Origin: JBFMGD01 sp040751775 | GTDB lineage: Bacteria > Bacillota > Dethiobacteria > DTU022 | Direction of reading: 5' to 3' | Length of the DNA stretch: 37,190 nucleotides | Assembly (NCBI GenBank): GCA_040751775.1 | Contig: JBFMGD010000027.1 | Span: 1 to 37,190, forward strand | Shown: positions 16,496 through 24,591 of the stretch, piece by piece | Layout of the letters: each line of letters opens with the position of its first letter | Numbering within the stretch: position 1 is the stretch's first letter | Notes under the pieces: generated by a model | Databases searched by the model: none | What the model saw: only the letters and a program-made list of their open reading frames with translations | What the model was told of the DNA's origin: nothing | Position numbers and translations under genes: made by a program

Positions 16496-17878
16496 GTGCG
16501 CTTACTGATTAAGAACGGCACGGTAGTGACCGCCGCCGACAGTTACCAGGCGGATATCCTGATTGAGGGCGAGCGGATCACGGCTGTGGAGGCCGTTTCG
16601 CGTGCCTCCGCCGATGAAACTATTGACGCAGCGGGAAAGCTGATTTTGCCCGGCGCGATCGATGTGCATACCCATTTCGATATGCCGTTCGGCGGAACGG
16701 TTACCGCGGATGATTTTCAATCCGGCACCACCGCCGCCGCCGCGGGAGGCACCACCTGTATTGTCGATTACGCCATCCAATCCAAGGGTGCTACCCTGCG
16801 GCAGGCGCTGGACGCCTGGCATGAAAAAGCGGCGGGCAAGTGTGCTGTTGATTACGGTTTTCATGTGGCTGTAACCGATTTAAGTGAAGCGGTGCTCGCG
16901 GAGCTGCCCGCGCTCATTGAGGGCGGTTACCCCTCTTTTAAAGTCTTTATGGCCTACAAGGGTGTTTTGCAGGTAGATGACGCCACCTTGCTGAAGGTGA
17001 TGCAATTGGCCGGCGCCGCCGGCGGTCTGGTCCTGGTTCACGCCGAAAACGGGGATGTGATTGAAGTGCTGGTCCGGGAGGCGCTGGAACGGGGAGAGGC
17101 GGAGCCGGTTTACCATGCGCTGACCCGCCCGCCCCTGGCCGAGGAAGAGGCGGTAAACCGGTTTATCATCATGGCCGCGATCAGCGGCGCGCCGGGTTAC
17201 ATTGTTCATCTCAGCCACGGCGGCGCGCTGGCCAGGGTCGCTGCCGCCCGCGCCGGCGGGGTCCGGATCTACGCGGAAACGTGTCCGCAGTATCTCTTCC
17301 TCGACCTGGAGCGCTACCGCGAACCGGACTTTGCCGGAGCCAAGTACGTAATGTCGCCTCCTTTGCGGGAAAAGGGAAATGAAGCTGCTCTCTGGCATGG
17401 ACTGCAGAGCGGCTCGCTGCAAGTGGTCGCTTCGGATCACTGTTCGTTCAACTGGCGCGGCCAGAAAGAGCTGGGACGCGGTGACTTTTCCAAGATCCCC
17501 AACGGAGCGCCGGGAGTGGAAACGAGGCTGCAGCTGCTCTATAACGGCGGCGTGGCCGCAGGCAGGATCAGCGTCAACAAGTTCGTCGACCTGGTCAGCA
17601 CCGCGCCGGCGAAGCTGTTCGGCCTCTACCCCCGCAAAGGAACGATCGCGGTTGGCGGTGACGCCGACCTGGTCATCTTCAACCCGGACGCCCCCTTTAC
17701 ATTCAGCCACTCCACCCAGCACCAGAACGTCGATTACAACCCGTATGAAGGATATTCCGGCCGCGGCGTTCCCGAAAAAGTCTACTGCCGCGGCAAACTC
17801 GTCATGGACCGGGGCCGCTTTGCCGGCGAAATCGGGCACGGCTGCTTCCAGCCGCGCACCCCGTTCCGCCACCCATAA
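16496..17878 (+). CDS. hydA: Dihydropyrimidinase / D-hydantoinase
   Basis: Zinc-dependent cyclic amidohydrolase of 460 residues that opens dihydrouracil and dihydrothymine (or hydantoins). The binuclear metal site is complete: HTHFD near residue 60, the carbamylated lysine in SFKVFMAYKG, histidines in VHAENGD and VHLSHGG, and the aspartate in VASDHCSFN. The start is GTG at 16496, 6 nt after AGGAGGG (16483-16489). With the ureidopropionase in front it covers the second and third steps of reductive pyrimidine catabolism; the dihydropyrimidine dehydrogenase that would start the pathway is not in the window. A hydantoinase with different natural substrate is possible. Confidence 0.9.
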   Translation: MRLLIKNGTVVTAADSYQADILIEGERITAVEAVSRASADETIDAAGKLILPGAIDVHTHFDMPFGGTVTADDFQSGTTAAAAGGTTCIVDYAIQSKGATLRQALDAWHEKAAGKCAVDYGFHVAVTDLSEAVLAELPALIEGGYPSFKVFMAYKGVLQVDDATLLKVMQLAGAAGGLVLVHAENGDVIEVLVREALERGEAEPVYHALTRPPLAEEEAVNRFIIMAAISGAPGYIVHLSHGGALARVAAARAGGVRIYAETCPQYLFLDLERYREPDFAGAKYVMSPPLREKGNEAALWHGLQSGSLQVVASDHCSFNWRGQKELGRGDFSKIPNGAPGVETRLQLLYNGGVAAGRISVNKFVDLVSTAPAKLFGLYPRKGTIAVGGDADLVIFNPDAPFTFSHSTQHQNVDYNPYEGYSGRGVPEKVYCRGKLVMDRGRFAGEIGHGCFQPRTPFRHP

Positions 17879-17883
17879 AAGTA

Positions 17884-17978
17884 AAAATGGGGACAGCATA
17901 CTTAATCTCAAATAATGGAAGTTATCATGAGAGCTCAGTTTATCCATAAACTGGGGATAAGTATGGTGTCCCCATTTT
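17884..17978. mobile_element. MITE/REP-like 95-nt palindromic element
   Basis: Terminal inverted repeats of 21 bases (17884-17904 and 17958-17978) match at 20 positions; each arm begins with AAAATGGGGACA. Inside are two smaller hairpins: TCTCA-ATAA/TTAT-TGAGA at about 17906-17935 and TTATCC/GGATAA at 17940-17960. It contains no gene. The layout resembles REP-type elements mobilised by a transposase encoded elsewhere; none is encoded here. It sits between hydA and the aroF promoter. Confidence 0.6.
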
Positions 17979-17992
17979 GGGAAAATGTGGGG

Positions 17993-18021
17993 TTGACAGG
18001 GCGGGGGGAACATAGTAAAAT
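17993..18021 (+). promoter_or_regulatory. Sigma-A promoter of the aroF-tyrA operon
   Basis: TTGACA (17993-17998), a 17-nt spacer and TAAAAT (18016-18021): a near-consensus vegetative promoter. Transcription would start near 18028, just upstream of the T-box leader. Confidence 0.85.
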
Positions 18022-18040
18022 CATTTAATATTAAGATCAG

Positions 18041-18307
18041 CGATTTTGATGAACGGGAGCAGTAGCGGCGGCCGGAAACCTCAGAGAGCCGGGGGGAGGT
18101 GCGACCCGGTGTGGAAGGAGCCGTGAATACGCCCGGGAGATGCGGGTCGAAATCCTTTTTACCAAGGAGAGTAGGTCCCGACGGATCCTTCACCGTTATC
18201 GGAAGGGGCAGGAGTTAAGTTACCTGCCTTTACGCGAGTGGGGCTTTTTCAGCCCAAAGCAGGGTGGTACCGCGGATCAAATCCGTCCCTCAAGGGACGG
18301 ATTTTTT
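18041..18307 (+). promoter_or_regulatory. T-box leader, probably tRNA-Tyr responsive, of aroF-tyrA
   Basis: The T-box motif AGGGTGGTACCGCGG is at 18261-18275, and a terminator follows: AAATCCGTCCC/GGGACGGATTT (18279-18304) plus a T run. Stem I is recognisable from AGTAG (18061-18065), CAGAGAGCCGG and GGTGCGACCCGG. Between GCCG and CCCG, the specifier loop reads TGAATACG; the triplet UAC (18128-18130) follows GAA at the expected position and codes for tyrosine. When uncharged tRNA-Tyr is bound, the antiterminator should form and aroF-tyrA be transcribed. The specifier call is by position and needs folding to confirm. Confidence 0.88.
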
Positions 18308-18332
18308 TATTGAAAAGAGGAGGCGGAAGATA

Positions 18333-19346
18333 ATGATTGTTGTAATGAATCACGGCGCATCTGAAGAGACGATTAACCGCATTACGGAGAAACTGCAGCA
18401 GATGGGTTACGGGATCCACCGCTCTACCGGCGAGAACCGGACCATCCTCGGCGTAATCGGGCAGCGCCGCGAAGAAACGGCCGAAGCCCTGGAAGCGATG
18501 CCCGGTGTGGAAAAGGTTGTCTTTATTACACGTCCGTTCAAGCTTGTGGGGCGGGAGTTTCACCCGGATAACACCGTGATCCGGGTCGGCCCGGTAACGA
18601 TCGGCGCGCGAGAGCTGGTTCTGATGGCCGGGCCGTGCGCCGTGGAAGGCGAAAAACAGCTGCTGGCTGCGGCCCAGGCCGTGAAAGAGGCCGGCGCGAC
18701 GGTCTTTCGCGCCGGCGCATATAAGCCGCGCACTTCGCCCTACAGCTTCCAGGGCCTGGAGATTGAAGGTCTTCATCTCCTGGACAAAGTGCGCCGCGAG
18801 ACGGGCCTGATGATCATCACGGAAGTGATGGATCAGTTTACCTTGCCGGAGTTGGCGGAGAGCGCCGATATCCTGCAGGTGGGCACCCGCAATATGCAGA
18901 ACTTTTTCCTGCTGCGCGAGTTGGGTAAAATCCGCAAACCGGTGCTGCTGAAACGGGGCATGTCGGCTACGATCGAGGAGTGGCTGATGGCGGCGGAATA
19001 TATCATGAGCGGCGGCAACTACGAGGTGATCCTTTGCGAGCGGGGTATCCGCACCTTTGAACCGTATACCCGCAATACGCTGGACTTAAGCGCGATCCCG
19101 CTGGTGAAGCAGCTCAGCCACCTGCCGGTTATTGTCGACCCCAGCCACGGCACCGGCAAGGCCGGCCTGGTCCCGGCCATGAGCCGCGCCGCCGTAGCCG
19201 CGGGAGCGGACGGCTTGATGATCGAGGTCCATCCCAACCCACCGGAAGCGTTATCCGACGGCCCGCAGTCTTTGGACCCGGCCCAGTTTACCGGCCTGAT
19301 GGAAGAGTTGAAAGGAGTGGCGCAAAGTGTCGGCCGCGTTGTTTAG
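18333..19346 (+). CDS. aroF: 3-deoxy-7-phosphoheptulonate (DAHP) synthase
   Basis: Condenses phosphoenolpyruvate with erythrose 4-phosphate, the first step of aromatic amino acid synthesis. 337 residues. Residues 1-70 form the ferredoxin-like regulatory domain found in type I-beta enzymes such as the Thermotoga one; the barrel follows with AGPCAVEGE, YKPRTSPYSFQG, VDPSHGTG and EVHPNP. The start is ATG at 18333, preceded by GAGGAGG (18317-18323); the frame is open further upstream through the T-box terminator, which is not coding. It overlaps tyrA by 20 bases. Feedback control by tyrosine or phenylalanine through the extra domain is known for the family. Confidence 0.95.
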   Translation: MIVVMNHGASEETINRITEKLQQMGYGIHRSTGENRTILGVIGQRREETAEALEAMPGVEKVVFITRPFKLVGREFHPDNTVIRVGPVTIGARELVLMAGPCAVEGEKQLLAAAQAVKEAGATVFRAGAYKPRTSPYSFQGLEIEGLHLLDKVRRETGLMIITEVMDQFTLPELAESADILQVGTRNMQNFFLLRELGKIRKPVLLKRGMSATIEEWLMAAEYIMSGGNYEVILCERGIRTFEPYTRNTLDLSAIPLVKQLSHLPVIVDPSHGTGKAGLVPAMSRAAVAAGADGLMIEVHPNPPEALSDGPQSLDPAQFTGLMEELKGVAQSVGRVV

Positions 19347-20451
19347 CGGCAAACCGGCATTCAGCAAGGCCGCCCTGCTCGGCACCGGCTTGATTGGCGG
19401 CAGCCTGGGGATCAGGTTGCGCGAACGCCGCCTGGTGCGAGAGGTGGCCGGTTATGATCGCGACCGGGAAGCGCTGGCGCTGGCCCTGCGGAAAGGCGCA
19501 ATTGATTGGGCCGCTCCATCCGCAGCCGCGGCAGTGGAAGGCGCGGCGCTGGTCATCCTGGCGGTGCCGGTTATGAGCACGGCGGCGCTTGTGGAGGAGA
19601 TCCGGCCGGCGCTGGCGCTGGGGACAGTATTAACCGATGTCGGCAGCACAAAGGTTGAGATCACGCGGCAGATAGCGAAATTGCTGCCGCCGGGGGTTTA
19701 TTTTATTGGAGGCCACCCGATGGCCGGCTCTGAGGAAAGCGGCATGGGAGGCGCCGATCCGGCGCTTCTTGAAAACGCGATCTATGTTCTCACCCCTTCC
19801 ACCGCCGTGCCGCCGGATAAGATTGAAGCGCTGCTGGAGTTGGTCGAAGAGATCGGGGCGCAACCGCTGCTGCTCGATCCCGAGACGCACGACCGCCTCG
19901 CGGCACTGGTCAGCCACCTGCCCCACCTCACCGCCGCCGCCCTTGTAAACAACGCGGCCGGCGCGGCGGATAAACCGCTGATTCAGACCCTGGCCGCGGG
20001 CGGTTTTCGCGATACCACCCGGATCGCGCTGGGTAACCCGGAGATCTGGCGTGATATCTGTATCAGCAACCGCCGTGTTTTGATTGATGTCATCGATCGC
20101 TTTAAAGATGTCCTGGATGAGTTGAGCCGGATCGTGGCTCAAGGTGACGCCGCCGCCCTGGAGCGGTTTTTTCAACAAGCCCGTCACTTCCGCCGGCAGA
20201 TCCCCTCCCGCGGCCGGGGTATCCTGCCTGAACTGTATGAAGTGGTAGCGCTTGTTGCCGACACCCCCGGGGTAATCGGCCGCCTGGCCGGCTTGCTGGG
20301 CGAGGCGGGTCTTAATATCGCTTCGATCGAGATTCTGCACGTGCGGGAGCTTGAAGGCGGCAGTATCCGGATCGGCTTTCGGGACGCCGCACAGCAAGAG
20401 GCCGCCCTGCGTGTGCTTAAAGCGGCCGGTTACCGCGCCCACAGCAGGTAA
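19327..20451 (+). CDS. tyrA: Prephenate dehydrogenase with ACT domain
   Basis: NAD-dependent oxidative decarboxylation of prephenate to 4-hydroxyphenylpyruvate on the way to tyrosine. 374 residues. The N-terminal nucleotide-binding site GTGLIGGSLG is followed by GHPMAGSEESG, a typical TyrA active-site region. A C-terminal ACT domain starts near residue 300 (VALVADTPGVIGRL), consistent with tyrosine feedback. The start is GTG at 19327, 9 nt after AAAGGAG (19311-19317) and inside the end of aroF, so the two are translationally coupled. This supports the tyrosine reading of the T-box upstream. Confidence 0.95.
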   Translation: MSAALFSGKPAFSKAALLGTGLIGGSLGIRLRERRLVREVAGYDRDREALALALRKGAIDWAAPSAAAAVEGAALVILAVPVMSTAALVEEIRPALALGTVLTDVGSTKVEITRQIAKLLPPGVYFIGGHPMAGSEESGMGGADPALLENAIYVLTPSTAVPPDKIEALLELVEEIGAQPLLLDPETHDRLAALVSHLPHLTAAALVNNAAGAADKPLIQTLAAGGFRDTTRIALGNPEIWRDICISNRRVLIDVIDRFKDVLDELSRIVAQGDAAALERFFQQARHFRRQIPSRGRGILPELYEVVALVADTPGVIGRLAGLLGEAGLNIASIEILHVRELEGGSIRIGFRDAAQQEAALRVLKAAGYRAHSR

Positions 20452-20466
20452 TCACCAGTATCATAC

Positions 20467-20492
20467 GCTGACCATGTGGTCAGCCCTTTTTT
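20467..20492 (+). terminator. Terminator of aroF-tyrA
   Basis: GCTGACC/GGTCAGC (20467-20484) with loop ATGT, followed by CCTTTTTT. It ends the aromatic operon 16 bases after the tyrA stop. Confidence 0.88.
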
Positions 20493-20497
20493 ATAAC

Positions 20498-20536
20498 TTT
20501 ACTTTCCAATAACAATAATTGATACTGGAAAGTAAA
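20498..20536. repeat. Inverted repeat in the tyrA to HD-GYP gap
   Basis: TTTACTTTCCA (20498-20508) and TGGAAAGTAAA (20526-20536) are perfect arms separated by 17 bases. The gap from 20452 to 20896 has no convincing gene; it is AT-rich from about 20590 and also holds GATCAA/TTGATC near 20620-20640. The repeat may be an operator or an element end. Confidence 0.45.
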
Positions 20537-20835
20537 CTGGAAGCCTTGTATCCTAGCGGCCGGAGAGATAGATCTACCGGTAAATGACGGTGCATGATAC
20601 ATCTTCATTTATTTGTAAAGATCAAATATTTCTATTGATCAATTGTATGATCAGGATGTTTGCAGGAACGGCAACGGTAACGGCGTCCGCCGCTGATGGT
20701 TATCTTTTTACAATGCTAAGGCTACGTGACGTCGAAGCGTGTCAAATAATGGTCTTTAGTTAATGTTTATTTTTGTATCTAATTGTAGCAATTTGCCTGA
20801 AAGCTCAAAATAATCGTTCTAACCGGCTCTGATTA

Positions 20836-20844
20836 TGGTATAAT
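20836..20844 (+). promoter_or_regulatory. Extended -10 promoter candidate for the HD-GYP gene
   Basis: TGGTATAAT is an ideal extended -10 (TG-n-TATAAT) 53 bases before the ATG. No good -35 box lies at the usual distance. The predicted start is near 20851. Confidence 0.5.
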
Positions 20845-20896
20845 ATCCAATGTATAGTAGTCTAGATATTATGACTCAGTAAACGGATGTGGTATA

Positions 20897-22018
20897 ATGC
20901 GGCTGATTCCATTATGGGCACTGAGACCGGGCATGAAGGTGGCCCGTCGGGTCTATGACTCGCAAGGCTTCCTGCTCCTCAATGTGGGAGTGACGCTGGA
21001 AAAAGAGTACATCCAAAGTTTGAAAAGGCTCGGGATCCGGGCGATCTATATTGACGACCCCCTTATTCCCGACGTGGATATTGAGGATGTTATTTTAGAA
21101 GAAACCAGGCAAAAAGCGCTCCTGTTGATCCGCGAAAGTGTTCACAGTATTAAAGATGAGCAACCGCATAAAGTCGGTCACTTAATCAATTACAGTAAAG
21201 GGCTTTCCGCGGTCCTGGACGATATCGTCTCCCAACTGCTGGTTAACCGCAATCTTACAGTTAATTTATCCGATATTCGCTCGACGGATGATTATACCTT
21301 TGCTCATTCGGTGAATGTGGCTGTTTTATCCATTATCACCGCCATCTCAATGGATATAGCGAAAAGAGATTTGATCAACCTGGGGCTGGGTGCTTTTTTG
21401 CATGATTTGGGGAAGACTCTGCTTCCTTTAAGCATCTTGAATAAAGCAGGCAGTCTGAACCCGCAAGAGATGGCGGAGATCAGAAAGCACCCCGGTGACG
21501 GGTATGACCTCGTCAAGAAGCAGCTGTTTATCAACGGGCAGACCGCATCCATCGTCCAGCAGCACCATGAGCGGATCAATGGCAGCGGCTATCCCCAGGG
21601 GTTAACCGGCAACCAGATCGAGCTTTTCCCAAAAATTTGCGCCGTGGCCGACGTATACGATGCTCTTGCCTCGGACAGGCCGTACCGCCCGGCTTTTCCG
21701 CCGCACAAGGCGCTGCAAATCCTGGAAGTGGAGAATGAGGGATTTGATCTGCCGGTATTGCAGCATTTCTATCAGCATATCGCCGTTTATCCGATCGGCA
21801 GCATCGTCGGCTTGAATGACGGCCGGACCGGGGTAGTGGTTCATAACCAGGCCGGTTATCCCACCCGGCCCAGGGTCAGGGTGCTGTGGGACGGAAAAAC
21901 ATTCACGCCGCTGGAACCCATGGAAGTGGACCTTGTTGAGATCTTATCCCTGGTTGTGGAGCGTGTCTACCAGGATCACGAACTTCCCGAACAAGTTTTA
22001 CAAAATCCCCGTAATTAA
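20897..22018 (+). CDS. HD-GYP domain c-di-GMP phosphodiesterase
   Basis: A 373-residue soluble protein. Residues 1-60 resemble the N-terminal segment that often precedes HD-GYP domains. The HD-GYP part carries the expected ligands: H137 (AHSVNVA), H169-D170 (LHDLGK), H198 (KHPG), H223-H224-E225 and the GYP triplet at 231-233, then VADVYDALASDRPYR. All key residues are intact, so it should hydrolyse c-di-GMP. There is no receiver or sensory domain, so control may be transcriptional. It has only a weak ribosome site; its stop overlaps the possible upstream start of the ComFB gene. It heads the motility block, where a c-di-GMP riboswitch also occurs. Confidence 0.9.
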   Translation: MRLIPLWALRPGMKVARRVYDSQGFLLLNVGVTLEKEYIQSLKRLGIRAIYIDDPLIPDVDIEDVILEETRQKALLLIRESVHSIKDEQPHKVGHLINYSKGLSAVLDDIVSQLLVNRNLTVNLSDIRSTDDYTFAHSVNVAVLSIITAISMDIAKRDLINLGLGAFLHDLGKTLLPLSILNKAGSLNPQEMAEIRKHPGDGYDLVKKQLFINGQTASIVQQHHERINGSGYPQGLTGNQIELFPKICAVADVYDALASDRPYRPAFPPHKALQILEVENEGFDLPVLQHFYQHIAVYPIGSIVGLNDGRTGVVVHNQAGYPTRPRVRVLWDGKTFTPLEPMEVDLVEILSLVVERVYQDHELPEQVLQNPRN

Positions 22019-22053
22019 TGGAGTGCCTATTTAAGGGAGGCGTTTGTCAGTCG

Positions 22054-22332
22054 ATGAAGTTGAAGAATTTGATGGAAGATGCAGTTGCCTATACCCTTGA
22101 GGATATAAAAAAACGCTATGACTTTTGCGGTTGTGAAAATTGCCGGCTGGATATTATCGCCCTGGCACTTAATCAAATCGCGCCGCGCTACGTGGTTACG
22201 GAAAAAGGCGATTCCTACAGCCGGGCCGACTGGCTGGATTTGCAAAAAGGGGTAGATATCCTCGGTATCGTTCTCAATGCCGTCAAAACCGTCCAGGGAC
22301 GACCTCGCCACGATCAAATCGGAGGTGAGTAA
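22054..22332 (+). CDS. ComFB-family protein, possible c-di-GMP receptor
   Basis: A 92-residue protein of the late competence ComFB family. Residues 1-20 (MKLKNLMEDAVAYTLEDI) are followed by a cysteine trio, FCGCENCRLD, then ALALNQIAPRYVVTEKGD, all family hallmarks. ComFB-type proteins of cyanobacteria have recently been described as c-di-GMP receptors, which fits a gene squeezed between an HD-GYP enzyme and flagellar genes; its role in this bacterium is inferred. The start is ATG at 22054, after AAGGGAGG (22033-22040); an in-frame ATG at 22018 lies before that site and would add an atypical leader. The fapA ribosome site overlaps its 3' end. Confidence 0.84.
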   Translation: MKLKNLMEDAVAYTLEDIKKRYDFCGCENCRLDIIALALNQIAPRYVVTEKGDSYSRADWLDLQKGVDILGIVLNAVKTVQGRPRHDQIGGE

Positions 22333-22337
22333 AACCA

Positions 22338-24134
22338 GTGGATTATACCATCGATGATGAACCGGTCCGAGAAAGCCAGGCGGCGATCATTGGAGGGGTT
22401 GTGCAGGTAAAAGCAGACGCCGGAGCCACCGGTGCGCTGCTTAAAACCGGTGAAGGTGTCAGGCTGCTGGTTAACGGCGCCTTAATTGAAGACAGCTGCC
22501 GGGTATTTCCCGGCGACCAGGTGGAAGTGAACCCGGTTGAGTATGTTGAACCGTTCCGGGTGGAAGTGCATATATCCACCAACCGCATGCGCGCCAAGGC
22601 CCGCTACACACCGGCCCGGCGTATCGCCCATGAAATTATCGATCAAGACTTTGCCCCGGTGCTGCTGGTTGAAGGCCGCCGCCGCGAGGTTGCGGAAGCT
22701 TCCGGCAGCCTTGATGAGCTGAAAAAAGCTTTATCTCAACAGGGAGTGAAATTCGGGCTGGACGAGAAGGCGATGCGGCATGCGCTCGCCGAGCCCGGTA
22801 CCTGGCAGGTGGTGGCGGAAGGACTGCCGCCCCGGGAAGGGGAGCACGGTTACGTAGAGCCGCTCTTTCGAGGAGAGTTGAAGCCGGTCGCTTACGCCCA
22901 GGAAGAGGTGCGGGTCGATTTCCGGGAACGTTACGAGATCGAGCAGGTGAGCGCAGGCGATCCAATTGCATTAATTCATCCGCCTGTGCCGGGCCAACAC
23001 GGTTTGGCCGTAACCGGCGAGAGAATTGAGCCGGCTGCGGTTCATCCCGCCGTGATACGCTGCGGCAACGGCGCCGCGATCAGTTCAGACAGCCGCACGG
23101 TTAAAGCGACCCGCAAAGGTGTCCCCAGCAGTAAAACGGGGCGCGAGTACTTCTTCCAGGTAGATGATTTCTATGTCCACCACGGCAATATCGACATCAA
23201 AAGCGGCAACACCAATTTTCGGGGACACCTGGAGATCGAGGGCGATATCCTGGAAGGGATGAAAGTCCTGGCCGATGGAAATATTATCGTGGGCGGTTCA
23301 GCCGCCGGAGCCGCGGTAATGGCCGGCGGCAGCATCATCTTTAAAAACCAGTGCATCAAGTGCCAGGTGCGGGCCGGCTGGAGAGATACGATTCTCCAGG
23401 AGCTCTACAGCACGTTGGACCAGCTGTGCGACGCCGTCGGGCAAGCCCTGCGGGCTTCAGTGAAACTGGCCCGCGCGCTGCAGGAGAAAGGCAAGTATTC
23501 CGAACGGGCGGAATCGGTCCTGGTGCGCTCGCTGCTGCAGAGCAAATTCAAGGATATTCCCGAACTGGCCGCCAAGCTTTCGGCCCGGGTTAAAGGCATG
23601 GAGCACATTATCGCCGAGCCCGTGGTACAAACCGTGCGGGAGGTTGTTCCCCTTTTTCTCGATTTCAACTACAGCCAGACCCTGAGCCGTCCCGTTTTGG
23701 AAAAAGTGTTTGCAGACCTTTATACCCTGATGGAGGATAAGGCGGAGGAATACGGCAAAGCCGGCATCACCGCGCCGTATGTTCAGAACAGCAGTCTTAC
23801 CTGCACCGGTGATATCATCATCACCGCCGGCGGGGTTTACAGCTCCCAGTTTAAATGCGGCGGGTCGGTACGTATCGCCCGGATCTGCCGCGGCAGTTCC
23901 ATCGAAGCCGGCGCCGATGTTCAGATCGGCGAAGCCGGTTCACCCCGCCTGGCCGGCGACCACGGGCTGGTGCGGGTGCCTAAAGACGCCCGCGTCTGCC
24001 TCGGCCGGGCTTACGAAAGCTTCCGCGTTATCTTCGGTGACTGGGAATACCGCTGTCCCTCCCTCCTCACGAATATATGCCTCAGTTTGGACCTGCATGA
24101 AGGCGCCGTTAAAGTTGAACCCTGGAGTAAATAA
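22338..24134 (+). CDS. fapA: FapA (DUF342) family flagellar assembly protein
   Basis: A 598-residue cytoplasmic protein of the FapA/DUF342 family, which is thought to help polar localisation or assembly of flagella in some bacteria. The N-terminal 120 residues are family-specific. The middle has glycine-rich, beta-helix-like repeats (GNIDIKSGNTNFRGHLEI, DGNIIVGGSAAGAAVMAG), then an alpha-helical insert of about 130 residues, then a second beta-helix stretch (GDIIITAGGVYSSQFKCGG). The start is GTG at 22338, 9 nt after GGAGGTGA at the end of the ComFB gene. It closes the HD-GYP-comFB-fapA unit; 151 bases with an inverted repeat and a sigma-28-like promoter separate it from flgM. Confidence 0.85.
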   Translation: MDYTIDDEPVRESQAAIIGGVVQVKADAGATGALLKTGEGVRLLVNGALIEDSCRVFPGDQVEVNPVEYVEPFRVEVHISTNRMRAKARYTPARRIAHEIIDQDFAPVLLVEGRRREVAEASGSLDELKKALSQQGVKFGLDEKAMRHALAEPGTWQVVAEGLPPREGEHGYVEPLFRGELKPVAYAQEEVRVDFRERYEIEQVSAGDPIALIHPPVPGQHGLAVTGERIEPAAVHPAVIRCGNGAAISSDSRTVKATRKGVPSSKTGREYFFQVDDFYVHHGNIDIKSGNTNFRGHLEIEGDILEGMKVLADGNIIVGGSAAGAAVMAGGSIIFKNQCIKCQVRAGWRDTILQELYSTLDQLCDAVGQALRASVKLARALQEKGKYSERAESVLVRSLLQSKFKDIPELAAKLSARVKGMEHIIAEPVVQTVREVVPLFLDFNYSQTLSRPVLEKVFADLYTLMEDKAEEYGKAGITAPYVQNSSLTCTGDIIITAGGVYSSQFKCGGSVRIARICRGSSIEAGADVQIGEAGSPRLAGDHGLVRVPKDARVCLGRAYESFRVIFGDWEYRCPSLLTNICLSLDLHEGAVKVEPWSK

Positions 24135-24145
24135 CGAGACAGATT

Positions 24146-24210
24146 CAGAATCCAGAATTCAGGACTCGACAATGAAAACCAAGGGACAGAATTCGTAATT
24201 CAGGATTCTG
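24146..24210. repeat. Inverted repeat between fapA and flgM
   Basis: CAGAATCCAGAATT (24146-24159) and AATTCAGGATTCTG (24197-24210) pair at 13 of 14 positions around a 37-base spacer. Short GAATTC/GGATTC blocks recur inside. It could act as a transcript end for fapA or be a dispersed repeat. Confidence 0.5.
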
Positions 24211-24213
24211 CCC

Positions 24214-24240
24214 TTAATTATTTTCCGGCAGTGCCGATAG
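24214..24240 (+). promoter_or_regulatory. Sigma-28 (SigD)-like promoter of flgM
   Basis: TTAA (24214-24217), 15-nt spacer, GCCGATAG (24233-24240), close to the sigma-D consensus TAAA-N15-GCCGATAT. The predicted start near 24247 leaves a 39-base leader. Control of flgM by the sigma factor it inhibits is usual. Confidence 0.62.
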
Positions 24241-24285
24241 ATAAAGGTAAGAGCGTTTGAAATTGATCCAGGGAAGTGAGCCGCC

Positions 24286-24573
24286 ATGAAAGTAAACACC
24301 GATTATACACAGATGATCAGGCGCGTTTTGGGTTCTGAGAAACGTCAGGCGGGAGAGAACGCCCAGGCGCCGGCCCCGGCCAATGAAGACCGCCAGGAGA
24401 TTTCCCGGGCAATGACAGCGCTGCAGCGCGAGCTGCAGCGCATCGAGGCGGAATCTTCACCCGCCCGGGCCGCCCGCCTGCGGCAGCTGGCCGAGGAGAT
24501 CGCCCGGGGTGACTACCGGGTCGATGACGAAAGGCTGGCTGCGGCCATGCTCGACTTCTCCGAAAAATTGTAA
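24286..24573 (+). CDS. flgM: Anti-sigma-28 factor FlgM
   Basis: A 95-residue protein. The C-terminal half, RLRQLAEEIARGDYRVDDERLAAAML in outline, is the conserved sigma-28-binding region; the N-terminal half is polar and unstructured-looking, as in the family. FlgM holds sigma-28 inactive until the hook is complete and is then exported. It precedes flgN, flgK and flgL, the classic order. The start ATG has a moderate GGGAAGTGAG site 5 nt upstream. Confidence 0.9.
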   Translation: MKVNTDYTQMIRRVLGSEKRQAGENAQAPAPANEDRQEISRAMTALQRELQRIEAESSPARAARLRQLAEEIARGDYRVDDERLAAAMLDFSEKL

Positions 24574-24591
24574 CCCGAAAGGATGCAGTTT

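Noticed and set aside
16880..18193. Long open frame on the minus strand across hydA
   Set aside because: It mirrors the codon structure of a well-supported dihydropyrimidinase, spans the palindromic element and the aroF promoter, and its protein shows no family motif.
20540..20720. Possible second riboswitch or small RNA before the HD-GYP gene
   Set aside because: The GEMM consensus (GGCAAACC, GCAAAGCC) is missing and no strong fold with a terminator is visible near the gene.
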